Source of the DNA: Trema orientale
Lineage: Eukaryota > Streptophyta > Magnoliopsida > Rosales > Cannabaceae
NCBI GenBank assembly: GCA_002914845.1
Contig: JXTC01000058.1
Span: 106,858 to 170,857 of the forward strand
Direction of reading: 5' to 3'
Length of the DNA: 64,000 nt
This document shows, one piece after another, positions 49,049 through 62,423 of the stretch. Numbering within the stretch: the stretch's first letter is position 1; the number at the start of each line of letters is the position of its first letter. Both the position numbers and the translations under genes were made by a program. A model generated the notes under the pieces. It was not told the DNA's origin. It worked only from the letters and a program-made list of their open reading frames with translations, and searched no databases.

Positions 49049-49385
49049 ATTTTAATACCTTATATTTTGACACTTGTTCAAATTATATTTTATGTTTTGG
49101 TTATTATCAATATTGATCCTTAGATTTGAAATTTGTTACAAATTTATATACTAACACTAATTTAGAGCAGTTAATTTACCAAGATGCCGCTTAAAAAATT
49201 AAAAATAAACTGTATAAAAATTTATCCGAGAATAAGTTTATTAAATCATCTTGATAAATTAACTGTTCTAAATTGGTATCGAGGTATAAATTTATAATAG
49301 ATTTTAAATCTAAAAGTTAATATTGATAATAACTAAAACACAAGATATAAATTAAACAAAATGTCAAAATACAAAATATAAAAGT
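49049..49385. mobile_element. Inverted-repeat MITE, 9-bp target duplication GATATTATC
   Basis: GATATTATC lies directly at 49040-49048 and 49386-49394. Between them two arms of about 140-150 bp are inverted copies with scattered mismatches (left TTGGTTATTATCAATATTGA and TTAGAGCAGTTAATTTACC; right GATAAATTAACTGTTCTAA and TCAATATTGATAATAACTAA-like). 337 bp, no coding. Long arms plus a 9-bp duplication fit a Mutator-like MITE. A transcript would fold into one long hairpin. Confidence 0.8.
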
Positions 49386-49394
49386 GATATTATC

Positions 49395-52300
49395 TAATAA
49401 AGAAAAAAAATTAAAGAGATGAACAATACGGTTCGAACTCCTAACTGACGAATTATCCAAAAAAAAAAAACTAATAATTATAATATTGCAACTCTCTCTT
49501 AAACTAGGGATGCCCATTAGGATGAGAAGGACGTAGAGCCCACCATATTTGTCTACTACGGCCCACTGTATAAAAGGGTTCACCACGCACGGAAGGAGTC
49601 AAACTTTGATTTTATTGTTTATAATATATGGTTTAATATAAGTACTATTAATGGTTCTTTTATTTTTGCAATGGGGTTGGCATAGTAAAGCACAAATTTT
49701 CTTGGATTTCAATATATATTGTCAAAATCTTCAATTATTGTACTTTTTAAATGTTCTAAATCTTCAATTATTATTAGTAAACTAATATGGGAAGCTCTTC
49801 TATCAATTCGTCATCTACTTCACTATCACACTATCACGGTACTTTTCGGTCTTCATAAGCGGCTAATTCTAAAATTTGAGGGGAAAAAAAATGATTTTCA
49901 AAAGCAACAACATACAATATGCTGAAACTTATTAATTTACTTGACACATAACTAAAACGCAACAATTAATATTTGTTAATCTATCGACACATGCAAAGCA
50001 TATAGAGTCGGCAGTTTGGCATCTTAAAAAACAAATGTGGGGGACAATTTTTGTTTTGTATACGATTTTATTACAATTTCAGGTTTGCTTGATGGATACT
50101 ATTTCTCCTCTTTAGGGTCCAACTTTGTTGTTCATGATGTTGACTGGAGCAATTAAAAATCTCTTTATTTGTCTAATTCCCTCCTTAATTATTAGTTACT
50201 ACATTCACCCAAGTGATCGTTGTAATCTAGTAGTACTCTTCTCGTATGCACCTTTTTCCTTTGCAATTGTCCTTGTTAGGTCATTGACCCCTCAAAAAAT
50301 ATAAATATGCACATAAATAATGCAAGATAGTAGTATTATATGGCCCCTTTTTTTCTCTTTTTTTTTCTTCTTACTAAATTATTGTAATAGTTTAGTACCC
50401 CAAAAAAATAAAAAAAATTGAAAGAATGGTGGAGCCCTAAGACATTGGCATATATATTGACAGCTAGTGGGCAGTATCGGAAAAGGGAAACTTAATTATA
50501 CAAAAAAATTTCTTTTGAATAATAAACTTAATGACAAATTAAGCAGAGAAAGCGTAATATTATTGCTCGAGTTCAGAGACAGGTACAGCATTGATATATA
50601 AATTAATATTTCTTACAATTCTGAATTTATACCTATAGTCCATTTATAATTTTGTAAACAAAGAGTAAAGTAATTTTTTTGAATAAAGCATGGTGCGATT
50701 TTCTTTAAGTCCGAAGTCTTTTATTGTAACTTTGTCGTTAATTTGTTATTCGGAGACCTATATGTTCAATTTCCATATACCTTTCCGAAAGAAAATCTCT
50801 TAATTTCAAGCAAAATTGATACACAATTTTTAACGTCGGCAAATCAAACCAATATGCTACTATAGTAGTTGAGCCAAAAAAAAAAAGTGCTACTATAGTA
50901 GGTAATTTTTCTCTCGTACTCAAAATTAACTCATAAATACATCAAAAAAAATCATAAAACATTTTTTATAAAGAAAATGTATTAAGTAAATTAACACAGA
51001 ATCTAGATGGTCCAAGATAATATTACAATATTTTTCGTGCCTGACGATGTGTTTAGACTTTAGAGTGGATGGGCCAGATTTTGGTTATGGTACGGAGGGA
51101 AGGGGTGAATATCTAAACATAATAATTGGGGTATGTTTAATTAAATAAGTAATAATTACCAATTGTGAGGGAAAAAAAAAGTACCAAGAGTAGGTGGCAT
51201 GTGGCTGGTGCCCAGCGGATTCACAGCAAAATAGAAAAAGGAAATGTTCTTTTGTTTTTTCTTTTTCCCTTTATTTTGGGAAAAGAGAAGAGGAAATGTT
51301 TGGTCTTGATAATTATTAAAAAATAAAAAGCTCTTTTATCCCTTTTGTTATGCTCCACAACGAGTGGATAAGAGCAAGCTGCTTCATTGCAAAGAAGCTT
51401 CAATAAATCCAAAAAACTAATATAAACCCCTTCTTACCCCACATCTCCACAACAAATGGAATTGTTTTATGCAAATCCCACCACTATAAAACACTTCACT
51501 TACTTTTCTTTTCTCATTTGGGCCCCATATGAGGCCCCACTAGAAACAAAAGAAGTTGGGAACGAATAAATTGTCAAAATAGAAAAGTAGAATTTAATGA
51601 AAATTGAAAAAATTCGAATGTAAAAAATAAAAAATAAAAAAATATTTGAGGCCTATGTAAGAGTTTGACGTGTTAACTCGTACGAGAATACTCATTGGGG
51701 AGGAAAGGAAAAGGCATTAGTGGCACTTAGCGTACTTCATGCGGTATATTAATTCAAACACCAAAAGAAAAGAGTATAAAAGCTTCACATTCCACTACTC
51801 TCTACTTAGTGTAGGTAATTATGAGAAACCTAAATAAAAGAGATCTAATACGTTTAAATTAGAGCATAAAGTTACTTTACTTGCCCTTGAGAAGATTACA
51901 TGCTTCCATGGTGTGATTTTCTGTGTATAATAATATTATTTTGCTCTATGAAAAGCCATGAAATTCGCCTTGCAAAAGACCCATCAATCATATGATCATC
52001 AACACAATGGTCTACTTATTCTTCTTTCTAATTTTTGGGTTTAAAGAAATGCCCTTCAGTTTTTTTTTTTAGGCTTAATGTTTTCCTTAGCCTTTTTCCT
52101 TCGTTGCTTTTGAATATATGAAATGGAAAGAAAAATGAGAATTGAAACAACGAAAACCATCGCAAAGGTTAATGCCTCAAGTAGCCAAGACCTTGTCGAC
52201 CATATGAAAACGACAACGCACAATATTGTGTACTGCCTTTGTTTTCACGAATAGTACCAATTTCTCAGTCCCAATCAAGACGCGCAAGATCTTTCCCCCA

Positions 52301-53150
52301 ACCAAAACCCCAAATAGATATTATCCTTTTTTTTTTTTCTCGTTATTACCAAAAAAAAAAAAAAAACCATTCAAAATTTCCTTCATCACCCTCTTATTTC
52401 ATGGTAACAAATTAAGACCCTTGTCAAGTAGAACCACATTCAATCCAGGTACCTACTTTAATATCAAGTCATCAAAAGAGGAATCATTCACTACTTTTTT
52501 TGGCTAATCTAAAATCATGGTATCAAGAAAATAAAAAAAAATAAAAAAAAAAAAAGATATGGGGCTACATGTATTCCAAGTTTACAAAATCTGAAATAGA
52601 ACAGTTACTACTAGGGAGTGTGGTCCGCTTTTATCATGAGGATGCCCTGAATCGGAATGTTCGGCACAGTCGGGTCCTTCCTTAGAGCCTTGAGGCATTC
52701 CAACACACAAATAACATATTCACTGAATATTTCATCCAAAAGAATTAGATAGATCAATCTGTCTCTCTATCCAAATAGTCCATATTAAATATAAATCGGG
52801 AACCGATCCCAATACAACCACTGTTCCAACTAATCATTTAATTAATACTACTATTAGAGAAAAAAATAGAAATGGAATCCATAATCATGAATTTTCTTAC
52901 CACTTAACCCTCAAAGGCAGATAAGAGTAGTAGTTCATGAAAATACTCGAGAGATTTTTCCTAACCACGGAGAAAAAGGATGATAGGATGATCACTATAC
53001 ATTATCCAAACTGTGTAACTAGAATAGTAAAACGCGATTAATCAGAAAAACACAGATGGATTATATGGTTCCTAACACTAATTAATGTCCAAAAAAACCT
53101 AGTAATTTCTACTCACAAATTATTTTAAGCAGTAATAACAAAACATTTGT
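49395..53150. other. Gene-free spacer
   Basis: No gene recognised on either strand. Sequence is AT-rich with poly-A and poly-T tracts. A slightly GC-richer stretch at 52615-52700 could belong to the 3' region of the minus-strand gene at 53153, which I cannot confirm. Confidence 0.4.
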
Positions 53151-53152
53151 CT

Positions 53153-54010
53153 TCACTGGCAAACAGCGAGAGCCGTATACTGCTCTGTTTCACGCTCTTC
53201 CTTAGACTCCTCCCTCTGAAGCCATTTTTGGGCCGCAATGAATGCCTCAATCGTCCGGTTAAACTCCTCGTTGCTCATCTTACTCACCACCGCCGCCCCG
53301 CTCGGTTCCTCTTCCTCCGCCGCCGCCGCCGCCTCTTCTTCGCCGTCGGATGACACCAACTTCTTGAAAACGTCCGTACACGACCGCCGGAACTCCCTCT
53401 GAGACCGATCCACCACCGCCTTTCTCCTTTCCTCCAGTCTCACCGATTGAGTCCTTCGGTAACAACTCTTCACCACCAACGCCTTGGCCCCCTCTTCCTT
53501 GTCCGTACAAGCCGAACCATTCGGTTCCGCGTCCGCGTCGCTTCGGTTACGAGCGGGAGTAGTTGAACCGACATTTTCGGGGGGAGCGCGGGGAGGGTTA
53601 ACCGGCGCCGGAGATCCGTCTCCGGCAGGAATCCTCCGGCCGAACTCGCCGTTGGTGACGAACTCGTCGTACAAGTCGGGCCCAGATCCGGCTCCGGCGG
53701 CGGCGTCGCTGGGTTTGGGGAATCGGGCGGACAGGGCGCAGACGGCGAGGAGGATGGCGTTGAAGAGGAGGAAAACGAAGAGGTGGCTTCGGAAGACGGA
53801 GATCGCCTCGCGGAGGAGTTGGCCGGAGAAATGGGCGGCGACGGGGAGCCAGGTGGTGGATTGCATGAGGACGAAGAGTGCGGCGCACGCCTCCAAGAAA
53901 AGCCACTTGAACTTGCTCCGGTTATGGTTATGGCTATGGCTATGGTAGTAGTACTTTCTCATGGCGATGTCTTTCTCGGCCTTGACGTTATCAAATTCGC
54001 AAGAGTCCAT
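53153..54010 (-). CDS. DUF761 family membrane protein
   Basis: Single exon, 285 aa; start at the ATG at 54010 (a TTG two codons upstream is not a plant start). A His/Ser/Asn-rich patch (HSHSHNHN, 23-30), two hydrophobic segments (about 36-58 and 77-96), a disordered Pro/Ala/Glu-rich middle with an Ala/Glu run (225-237), a basic stretch RRTQSVRLEERRK (185-197), and a C-terminal MSNEEFNRTIEAFIAAQKWL (245-264), which is the DUF761 signature. Biochemical role is unknown in this plant-specific family; the two segments suggest membrane anchoring with the DUF761 helix on the other end. Much more GC-rich than its surroundings, typical of intronless plant genes. The plus-strand frames inside it are shadows. 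Confidence 0.88.
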   Translation of the reverse strand: MDSCEFDNVKAEKDIAMRKYYYHSHSHNHNRSKFKWLFLEACAALFVLMQSTTWLPVAAHFSGQLLREAISVFRSHLFVFLLFNAILLAVCALSARFPKPSDAAAGAGSGPDLYDEFVTNGEFGRRIPAGDGSPAPVNPPRAPPENVGSTTPARNRSDADAEPNGSACTDKEEGAKALVVKSCYRRTQSVRLEERRKAVVDRSQREFRRSCTDVFKKLVSSDGEEEAAAAAEEEEPSGAAVVSKMSNEEFNRTIEAFIAAQKWLQREESKEERETEQYTALAVCQ

Positions 54011-54054
54011 TTGCAAATATATGTATGTGAAAATCTTTTTATACGAGAGAAAAG

Positions 54055-54068
54055 CATATATATATAGG
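54055..54068 (-). promoter_or_regulatory. TATA box of the DUF761 gene
   Basis: Minus-strand CCTATATATATATG about 45-60 bp upstream of the ATG. A second candidate TATAAAAAG lies closer, at about 54034-54042, but would leave almost no leader. Confidence 0.45.
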
Positions 54069-54069
54069 T

Positions 54070-57000
54070 TGTTTGAAATTGTCGTTATTATCAGTGAACC
54101 AAATTGAAAAGGGCTCTCAAAACGAAGAGCATAACTTGTCCATATACAGAGGAGAGGAGAGGAGGCCTAGGGTTTTGAAGAAGGCGGGGGGAATTAATGG
54201 CGAAGAAGATGGAGAATCAAAAAGATTTTCAGAGAAAGACAGATATGGGAAGAAAAAGAGAGAACAGGCTCCGTTTCTGTTTCAAAGAGTCTCTCTCTAG
54301 TACTATGGTCGTTTTCTACTGGTTGGTTTGGTGAAATGAGAAAATTGAATATTTCCATTCATGTATCGTTCTTCTTTTATAGAGCTCGGAAAATTAATCA
54401 CTCCCCATTCTATACTAAATTTTATTAAAAGAAGTTTGGATTCTTCTTCTTTTTTTTTTTTTTTTGGGGTTTTCTTTGGCTGAATTAAAGTTTCTTTCTC
54501 TAATAATAAAAATATTGAGTTGAGGAGGATTTAGGTTCACTTGAGTCCATTATAGATGATCAGTACCTTTCTTTTTTTTTTTTTTGAGTAAATATAGATG
54601 ATCAGTACTTAGTATTTTATTACTTTATACAAAAATATTTTGTTAATAGTTAATATTATACTATGACAAATTGACAATGTGTAAGATAAATGGACCTAGC
54701 ACACTAAATAATGTAATTTGTTAAAGCTAAAATATCTTTTAATTCTTTTTTATTTGTTTTATTTTAGGAATACAGATTAAAAAGAAATGAGAAATCTCAG
54801 TGTTTAAGTAGTAAGTCTATCTATCAATCAAAAGAACTAGTATGGAAATATTGGATATTGATCCTTTTTTTTATTTTATTTCATTATAGACCGCATATCG
54901 TGATGAAAATCTAGAATATTAACACCGGCCGCTCTCAGTCTAGTTTCTTGCTTCCAAAGTTGAAATTATAAGAAGGAACAGATTTAATATCAACATCTAC
55001 TATATATTTAAATGCATTTTTCATAAGGCAACATATAATATAATATATGTGCCCAATATATATATATATATATGGACACACATTGTGTATATAAGTAAAC
55101 CAGCCCTGGGCGTAATTTATAGTTTAGATGGGCAAGTGAACCTGCGCGCATGGACCGAACCAAGACCGGACAGCGGACAACGACGCCCACGCGTGGGTTG
55201 GCAAAGTCGCTGATTGCAGGCACCAAAGGGACAGACACCTACGACTCGCCAACGTGGCATATTCTGTGGAGATTATTTCTTTATTTCTTTTAAAAAAAAT
55301 TCCCTTTTGGGATTAAAAAAAGTGTGTCCTTTTCTGTACAAGCACAGCCTGAAACCAATTACCGTGAGTACATTTGTCCCCGCAGCCCACGATTCTCTCC
55401 CTCCTTGGTCCCCTTTCGAGGGTAATCAAATCAAATTAAACTCTCAGTTTTTATTATTCCATTACGTGAAGTCGACATGTGACTTAATTTCTTCTTCTCT
55501 TTTTATTTGAATCAAAAGTAAACATCCTTCCCCTTAAAAAAAAAAAAAAATCGTCTTTCAGTTTCGTTCAAATAATTCTCTCGGTTCATTTTTTTTTTCA
55601 AAAAAAAAAAAATCTAATTTTAAATGAGTTGGAACCAAACAACGTCTAGGTTGATATGTGAGTTTGGGGCTAAAACTTATTTCATATGTACATATGAAGG
55701 GAATTTGGCATAGGACCATATTTGTGGAACATATCCGCCACCATAAATAAATTTAAGAAAAAAATATTGACAATATTGGATCTTTAATAGAAATTTTGAA
55801 GAGCTATAGAATACTGGCATTCCATTCCGATTTTGATATAATAAGCTTATGTCGCTTGTTTAGCTACAGTTATAATTGCATCACAATTATCTATTTTTGT
55901 AATGGTTCATACAGTTTTTCTGACATAATTATTTTGCACAATGTATTAGCTTCTATACATTTATATCTCAGTTCCATTAATTATTTGGGACAACATAAAT
56001 TATATATATTGGATAACTCAAGTCGTGAATCTGAAAACCGAAAGCTGGGATTTCATGGGAATTTCATGAACGCCCCTAAAGAAATTATATAGCAAGGGAA
56101 AAAAGCAACGAAGAAGAAATAAGAAAGAGACTGACTAACAATTTAATAAAAGCTATAATAAAATAAAAGGATCAGGTAAAGTTTAGGGGGCAACGAGGAA
56201 ACGTGTCATGAATTTGCAGTAGTGGTCGTGGAAAGAAGACGATGAAACCCATGAAACATTGATTGATTGCAGTGTAAGAAAGCTAAGAAAGTAAATCACA
56301 GAGAGAGAGAGAGAGAGAGCAGAGCACAGACATATATGCATGTTTGCCCTCGTCCATCATAAAGCAGTAACAAACAGTTGAGGACCTGTCGTACTAGTAC
56401 TAGTCTCTACTTACCACGGCACAGGATGTCACGTGAGGCCCTCAGCCCCCTTTCTCCTTTTTCTTAACTGTACCAAAACCAACTTGACAGAGTTTTATTG
56501 TTTTCTTAATTAAAAAAAAAAAGAAAAAGAAAAAGAAGAGGAAGAAAAGAACTAGCTTGGACCAGATCACATTCACTATCACCATTCACCAACTTATTAG
56601 AGCTTTCTTTTCAAGGAAATGGTTCTAAATATTTTGTTCTATTGTCCTTTTGATACATTTTACGGTGCGTTTGCAAAGAGAGAAAAGTGAAAAGAAAATG
56701 GGTATGAACGGGATGGGATTTGAGGTGACAGGATTAATTAGTGAATAGATTATAGGATGTGGGCTTCAGGGTTTGTTAATTCGGTTGTATTAATATATTA
56801 TTGGAATAACTAGATGGGGTATTTAGGAATTTGAAATAATTGGGCGACAAAAAATTGTTGAAAATAAAACTCTAATGAGTTACTATATTATGAGTAATCG
56901 ACAAGTTAAATCACAAAATATGTAAACACTAATTACGGGAAAATTGTAATTTGCCAATAAAATCTTTAATTTTCTTTCTTCCTTTACACAATATATAAGA

Positions 57001-60000
57001 GAGTTGATTTTTATATTCTCTCATTCCTTTTCTATTTTCTTCAAGCTTTTGCACAATTCTCTCATTGATTCGTATTTTTTATACCTCAAGATCTTTGCCT
57101 TTTTTGAATAACTATATTGGCATCCCTCTTCTTTACCTGTCTTGATGACAATAGATTAGAATTGTGACTAATCTAGAATAATTTACTGATTCACCTCATT
57201 CTATTAAATGAAAGAAAATTAGTTATTGCCAAAAAAATGAGTTACTAATCAGAAATAGGTTTACAAACCAATTCTTTTCTATTTTCTGCTTTCATTCCCA
57301 CTTATTAACTTCATAATCTAGCTCACCGCTTACTCTCGAAATTACCAAAACCAAATCTTTGGTTCTTTTTACTTTATCAACTTCATGTGCTGCAAACTGT
57401 TGAATTGAAAGTTTGATTACCATAACGAAGGTAATGATAACCTTAGAAAGTGGGGGGAAAAAGGGTATTAGGGGATCAAACTTTTGGCTTCCATGATAAA
57501 GCGGTGATTGATTTTAGGTAAAGTTGATATGTTTAATTGATTCTTAAAATTATAGTGTCATTTGGAGAAAAAAGGTTACAGTGGTATGGGTCCCAGGGAA
57601 ATGAAAAGGTAATAATAATGCATCTCTGGGGTTTACCTGGAAAGCTTATCCAACGAAAATTGGTGATTATAAACATCTTTTTGAACAAAATATCAAGAGA
57701 TTTTACTGTTTAATCTTAATCATGTTCCTTGAAATCATATTGCCTGCCACTTAATTAACTATCTAGTGTTTTGTTATGTGTTTATTATTGTTTAGTGCAA
57801 AACCCCACGCAAAGATTCCCATCTTTTTCAACACTATGAATTTTGAAAAATTAAAAATAAAAAAAAAAATAAAAAACAACAACAACAACCTCTCTTCTCC
57901 ACTTTTAGGCCAAATTCAATGAACTGAAGCAGCAAACGGAGCCGGAACTTAATTGGGTATAAGACAATTTTCAAAATACAACAGTGAAACAGAAAGTGCC
58001 TAAAAATTCATAATAGTATTGAATCAAATGAAAATAAAGTATGCAATAAAACATATTATGAAAAATTTATGTAAAAGATTGACTTTTTTCCCTTTAATTT
58101 CTTATTTTTACGAAGAAGTTGTCTTTAATTTTGTATTTCATGATGAAAAAGAAAATTTAGATTATATGCAAAATCTGAATAAGTGAGTTTTAGGTAGAGC
58201 AAATGTGAATTAATAGTGAGGACATAATTGTAAGAAAATGATTTAGTAGGGGCAAAATAGAGAAATTTTTTATTTCTTATATAAAATTAGAAAAGAAAAA
58301 AATTTGAGTGGGGGCCGCCCCCTTCCCTCCGCCCCTGACTGAAACTAAAATTCACAAATGAATTCCAATCATTCACTCATATAGAGCAAACTATTGTATA
58401 TAGGTAGATCATTGTCATCGATCAATACTCCCAAAAATTCTCCATCGTGTCATTTTTACTAGACAGCTAAAAAGATTCTTTCATGGTGCGTGACAAATAA
58501 ATTCTTCTAGAACACAATATATATACTTCCTATACTGAAAACTATTTTTCCGAAAAGTTAATTATTAATAGTCCCTGAGGAAGTATCTTTGCTAGTCAAG
58601 GTCTATTTTTAATCTCAATTCTCATGCTTCAAATTTGACCCAAAAAATAACAAAAGTACTGGCAATTGACCACTGATTTTTTTTTCAAAAAAAAAAAAAA
58701 AAGCACGCAAACAAACTATTTATGTATACAAGAATTGTACTAAAAAAGTCCAAGGTTCTTTACCTTTCTTTGTAACCAAAACTGAAAATATTGGGGATAA
58801 TTTGCTCTAGCAGCTAGCGCAGGATGCCAAAACCCAACACCGCCCTCACCGATCTTTGACTGGAAAAACTCATGAGTGTAGAAAATTAGGGTTAGGTAAA
58901 AAAAAAAAAAAGAAATACTTCCATTAGGTCTTTTTAGCTTGGCCAGGCCACCTTTTTAATGTAGGCAACAAAGTGAAAGGGTTAAGAAATATATTAGGTC
59001 TAAAAATGGAGATATAAATTATACTAGTGATCGGATTATCTACTTTGTATCTGGTTATAATACTTGTTTAATGATCCATACATCACTGTTTTGACTAATT
59101 TTGCTTTCCCTTAAGATTATGCTAGATAATTTTTGCTTGATTATACTCCAATCCATAAGTCGTTTAATAATCTTTATATATATAAATATGTATGTATATA
59201 TTCTATGGCCTACGGTTATAGCACATTAATATAACATGACATGCGTCATTATTTGAACATTACTTAGGAAAAAGACAAATGTGACCATGTGAACAAATGA
59301 GGGAAATTCTTTAAAATAATCAAATTGTAACATTCATCAAAAGGAAACTTCTAAAGAAGAAATGGACGGTCGGTTGAAAGTTATATTTCTCTCCTTTTTT
59401 CTGAATGTTTTCAATTTTTCTGAGCAATCAAATCAGAGCATTTTTGCTCCAAACGGATAAGTTAAATTAATGGACATAGTTTCAGGATCAATCAGGAGCT
59501 TATCGTGAAAAAGTTTATCCCATTCTTTCATTTTCCCCGCACAATTGTTTTGGTAAACAAAATTCTAACTCGAATTTTTTTTTTTCTAATTAATTTTAGA
59601 ACCCAAAATCATTATTGGTACACACATTGAACATGGAAATAGAAATTTGTATTTAAGTTTCAGCCCAAAAAAAATGAAGACAATCTTTTCCATTTCTTGT
59701 ATGGTTACTACAGTTTCGAGTTTCCTACCCAGAAAAAAAAAAAAAAAAAAGCTGGCTCAACTTTTTATTTTATTATTTAATATATTGATTCCATTATACT
59801 TTGTATATTAATATATGATAACATTTAAGTGGAGTTAACATCTTAAACAATAAGATAAGGGAGTAAAAAGAGAAAATAAAGCTAGCACCCCTAAAAAACC
59901 GTGAACCCAAACTCGAGTTTAAAGGCTTTGATTCCGATTTCTACTAAATGGACTACGTTTCACGGTTTCAGTATTATTATTACAGTGCTACCACAAAAGT

Positions 60001-61790
60001 TAAAACGACCGACCAATAATTGTTGAGCAGTGTATGCCGTTGCCTTCATTGGGTGCAACGTGGCACATTTTATGTTTCTTTCCTATCTGTTGTTGCTGAT
60101 TTGATGTCATCCCAACCTCTTTCGTCAGTGACAGTCGGTCATTTCTAAGACAACTTTAGGCTCCGTGGACAACTAGCAGCACGCCACGTGTCAAATCTAG
60201 ATGGCTCCTTTTCTGGCCTCAAAAGCAAATAAGCAATTCACCATGCATAAGCACCAATTCTTCTGGTCTTACTGGGCCGGGCCTTCATCGGATATTAACA
60301 ATTTGCTAAATGAATTTTTATTTACTTTTTCATTTTTGTTTTGGGGACGTTGTATGGTTTTAGAGGATGTTCCAAGTTATTGTGAACAATTTTAAGAAGA
60401 ATTGGTAAAGTCAAAACATGAAGAATAGCAGTTCTGGGAATTTCGGAAAGTTCGTTTAGTTTTCTTTTTCTTCAGTTGTTTATTTTTTAAATTCACAGGC
60501 ACTCCCAAGTCCCAACCTAACCCAACCAAACAATATATAGTACATAAATGTGGAAGTTGAGCTAAAAAGTCAAAAAACGCGGCCTTTTTCACTTTGGTAA
60601 ACTAGCAATATTTGTTGAGATCATGTAGGTTGAAAGAGTAGGACAGATTAAGACCAACACCAGGATAAGACTACATGCTTCAGCCAAATGATTACCTCAG
60701 GTTTCTCTACATTTTCCGTGATTGGGGATTAACTTTCATTAAGAGACCTTAACAAAAGGAATTAAACCCATTTAAGCTATATAAAATAGCATAAATGGGG
60801 CCTCTAGAAAAATATATGTAATTTATAATAACATTTTGTGCTTGAAATTACGGAAATTCATGCAGTAATTCTTAAAGAATTCTTTTTGCCTACTTGGGAG
60901 ACAATATGACTAGAGATTCCGCTTAGAGAGAATGGCTTTATCTTGGATGGAGATAGACACTAGCTTTATAATTTTGAGCTTGAATAGTAATCATGTTAAA
61001 GGACTGAGCAGCTAAGATAAGTTAGACTATCATTTGATGAACAGTAATATAATATAGCAATCCAAGATAGATGAAGAAAGGGCTAGACTCTAGAGGTGGT
61101 TTTTCAGTTTTTTCACAGAATCCACACCCTGTTTTACGTTAGGCTAATTTTTCTTCAGATGATAGTGGAGAAACAACTCTATATGGCAAGCAATATCCCA
61201 TCTCAAATTAGAATCCGTTGAGGAGAGAGAGGATCAATACACCTATGAACCCAAAATCCTAATTCAAGAACAATCAAATTTTCACAAGTGTTGATGAATG
61301 TAGAATACTGATCTTTGGAAAACAAAACAGATTTATATACTTCCACTGTATACAGGTATATTCCAAAAGAAGACCCTTTCACTTAAATTTTCCAGAAGAC
61401 CTTACATGTTCAAACGATTCTGACACAAGATAGCATCACTCAAAACTTGTGTTTCCACTGACTCAATGGCGGTGGTTACAATTTTATGTTGTGTTGTATT
61501 AAAGGTTTAAGTTGGTCTCTCCCATCTGACGGATAAGTTATGAAAATCTTCGGAGAATATAAACAGCCAAAATAGCATTACGAACAATATTTGAATTTCA
61601 GCAAGTCAACTACAAACCTGAATTTGTTGAACAAGTTCATAGTTATCACTTATCACATTGGAGATGCAACACAGCAACACTTCTATGACATCCTCAGCTG
61701 ACTCTTATGTCAGCTCACATTCATACCATGCAATGGAAACATCCACCTGTCAATTACGTAATAGGAAAGGAACAAAGAAGGATATGGATA
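54070..61790. other. Long gene-poor spacer
   Basis: No supportable gene on either strand. Observed: GA repeat at 56301-56318; GC-richer island at 55125-55260 without a recognisable protein; G-box CCACGTGTC at 60184; poly-A and poly-T tracts throughout. Open frames up to 99 codons have no recognisable domain. I searched by eye for common plant microRNA sequences and found none. Confidence 0.4.
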
Positions 61791-61795
61791 AATCA

Positions 61796-61806
61796 ACCTA
61801 TATATA
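61796..61806 (+). promoter_or_regulatory. TATA box of the defensin gene
   Basis: CTATATATAGC, about 80 bp upstream of the expected start position at 61881. Confidence 0.55.
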
Positions 61807-61880
61807 GCATGAAATCTATACATCAAGAGCCCCAAACCCCTCTTATCAGCTCTGGAAGCAAACAACCAAATACGGCCAAA

Positions 61881-62317
61881 ATACACAGCCATCCACTGGC
61901 TAATGCCGTCCTCTATCTTTTCCTCTTTTTCCTTCTTATGTCGACTGGTACGTCTGCAGTAAATTCTATGTCCTTTTTTCTTCTATTACCTCTTTCTTTG
62001 CAATAATTCTCAGCTTTCACTGAACGAATGTGTATTGGTTGGCTTGTGTGTGTTTGTGGCATCAGATTGTCTGTATTAAAATCCGTAGGCTTTCCAAACT
62101 CGACTCTTACTATGACAAATTCTTATGATTTTTCTTGAATGCAGAAATGAATGTGGTGGAAGGAAAAATCTGTGAGAGGCGAAGTAAAACATGGTCAGGA
62201 TTTTGTGCGAACTCTGGAAACTGCAACTGCCAGTGCAGGACCTGGGATAAGGCCTTACATAGAGCTTGTCATGCACAATTTCCTGGACTTGCATGCTTCT
62301 GCTACTTTAGATGTTAG
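61881..62317 (+). pseudogene. Plant defensin (gamma-thionin) gene, start codon missing, probably decayed
   Basis: Exon 1 (about 61881-61947) encodes a hydrophobic signal peptide (ANAVLYLFLFFLLMST), a 197-bp GT-AG intron follows, and exon 2 (62145-62317) encodes the mature cysteine-rich peptide: [14 protein letters not shown] at its start, ACFCYFRC then stop at its end. The eight-cysteine defensin spacing is present. Oddities: the codon where the start is expected is ATA; the only in-frame upstream ATG after the TATA box (61809) would add 24 polar residues before the signal peptide; a ninth Cys sits between the third and fourth (CNCQC); and the Gly expected before the fifth Cys is Arg. Family role is secreted antifungal defence. 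Marked pseudogene because of the start and the core changes; the frame is otherwise open. Confidence 0.75.
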
Positions 62318-62423
62318 TCAACAATCAATCATGGGTGAAAGCCTTGAACTTCACTCCATATCTTTTTTTGTATTTTTTTCAAAATTTCTAGTTACCTAGA
62401 AGGGGTTTCAAGAACAAGAGGGT

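Noticed and set aside
49425..49460. GGTTCGAACTCC as the B box of a SINE or tRNA
   Set aside because: No A box at the right distance on either strand and no tRNA fold.
53484..53948. 154-codon plus-strand open frame
   Set aside because: Opposite-strand shadow of the GC-rich DUF761 gene; no domain, while the minus strand has the DUF761 signature.
55125..55260. GC-rich island as a possible gene or organelle insert
   Set aside because: No recognisable protein, rRNA or plastid/mitochondrial gene piece; too short.
56160..56340. Possible microRNA precursor near the GA repeat
   Set aside because: No known mature microRNA word and no convincing long stem by eye.
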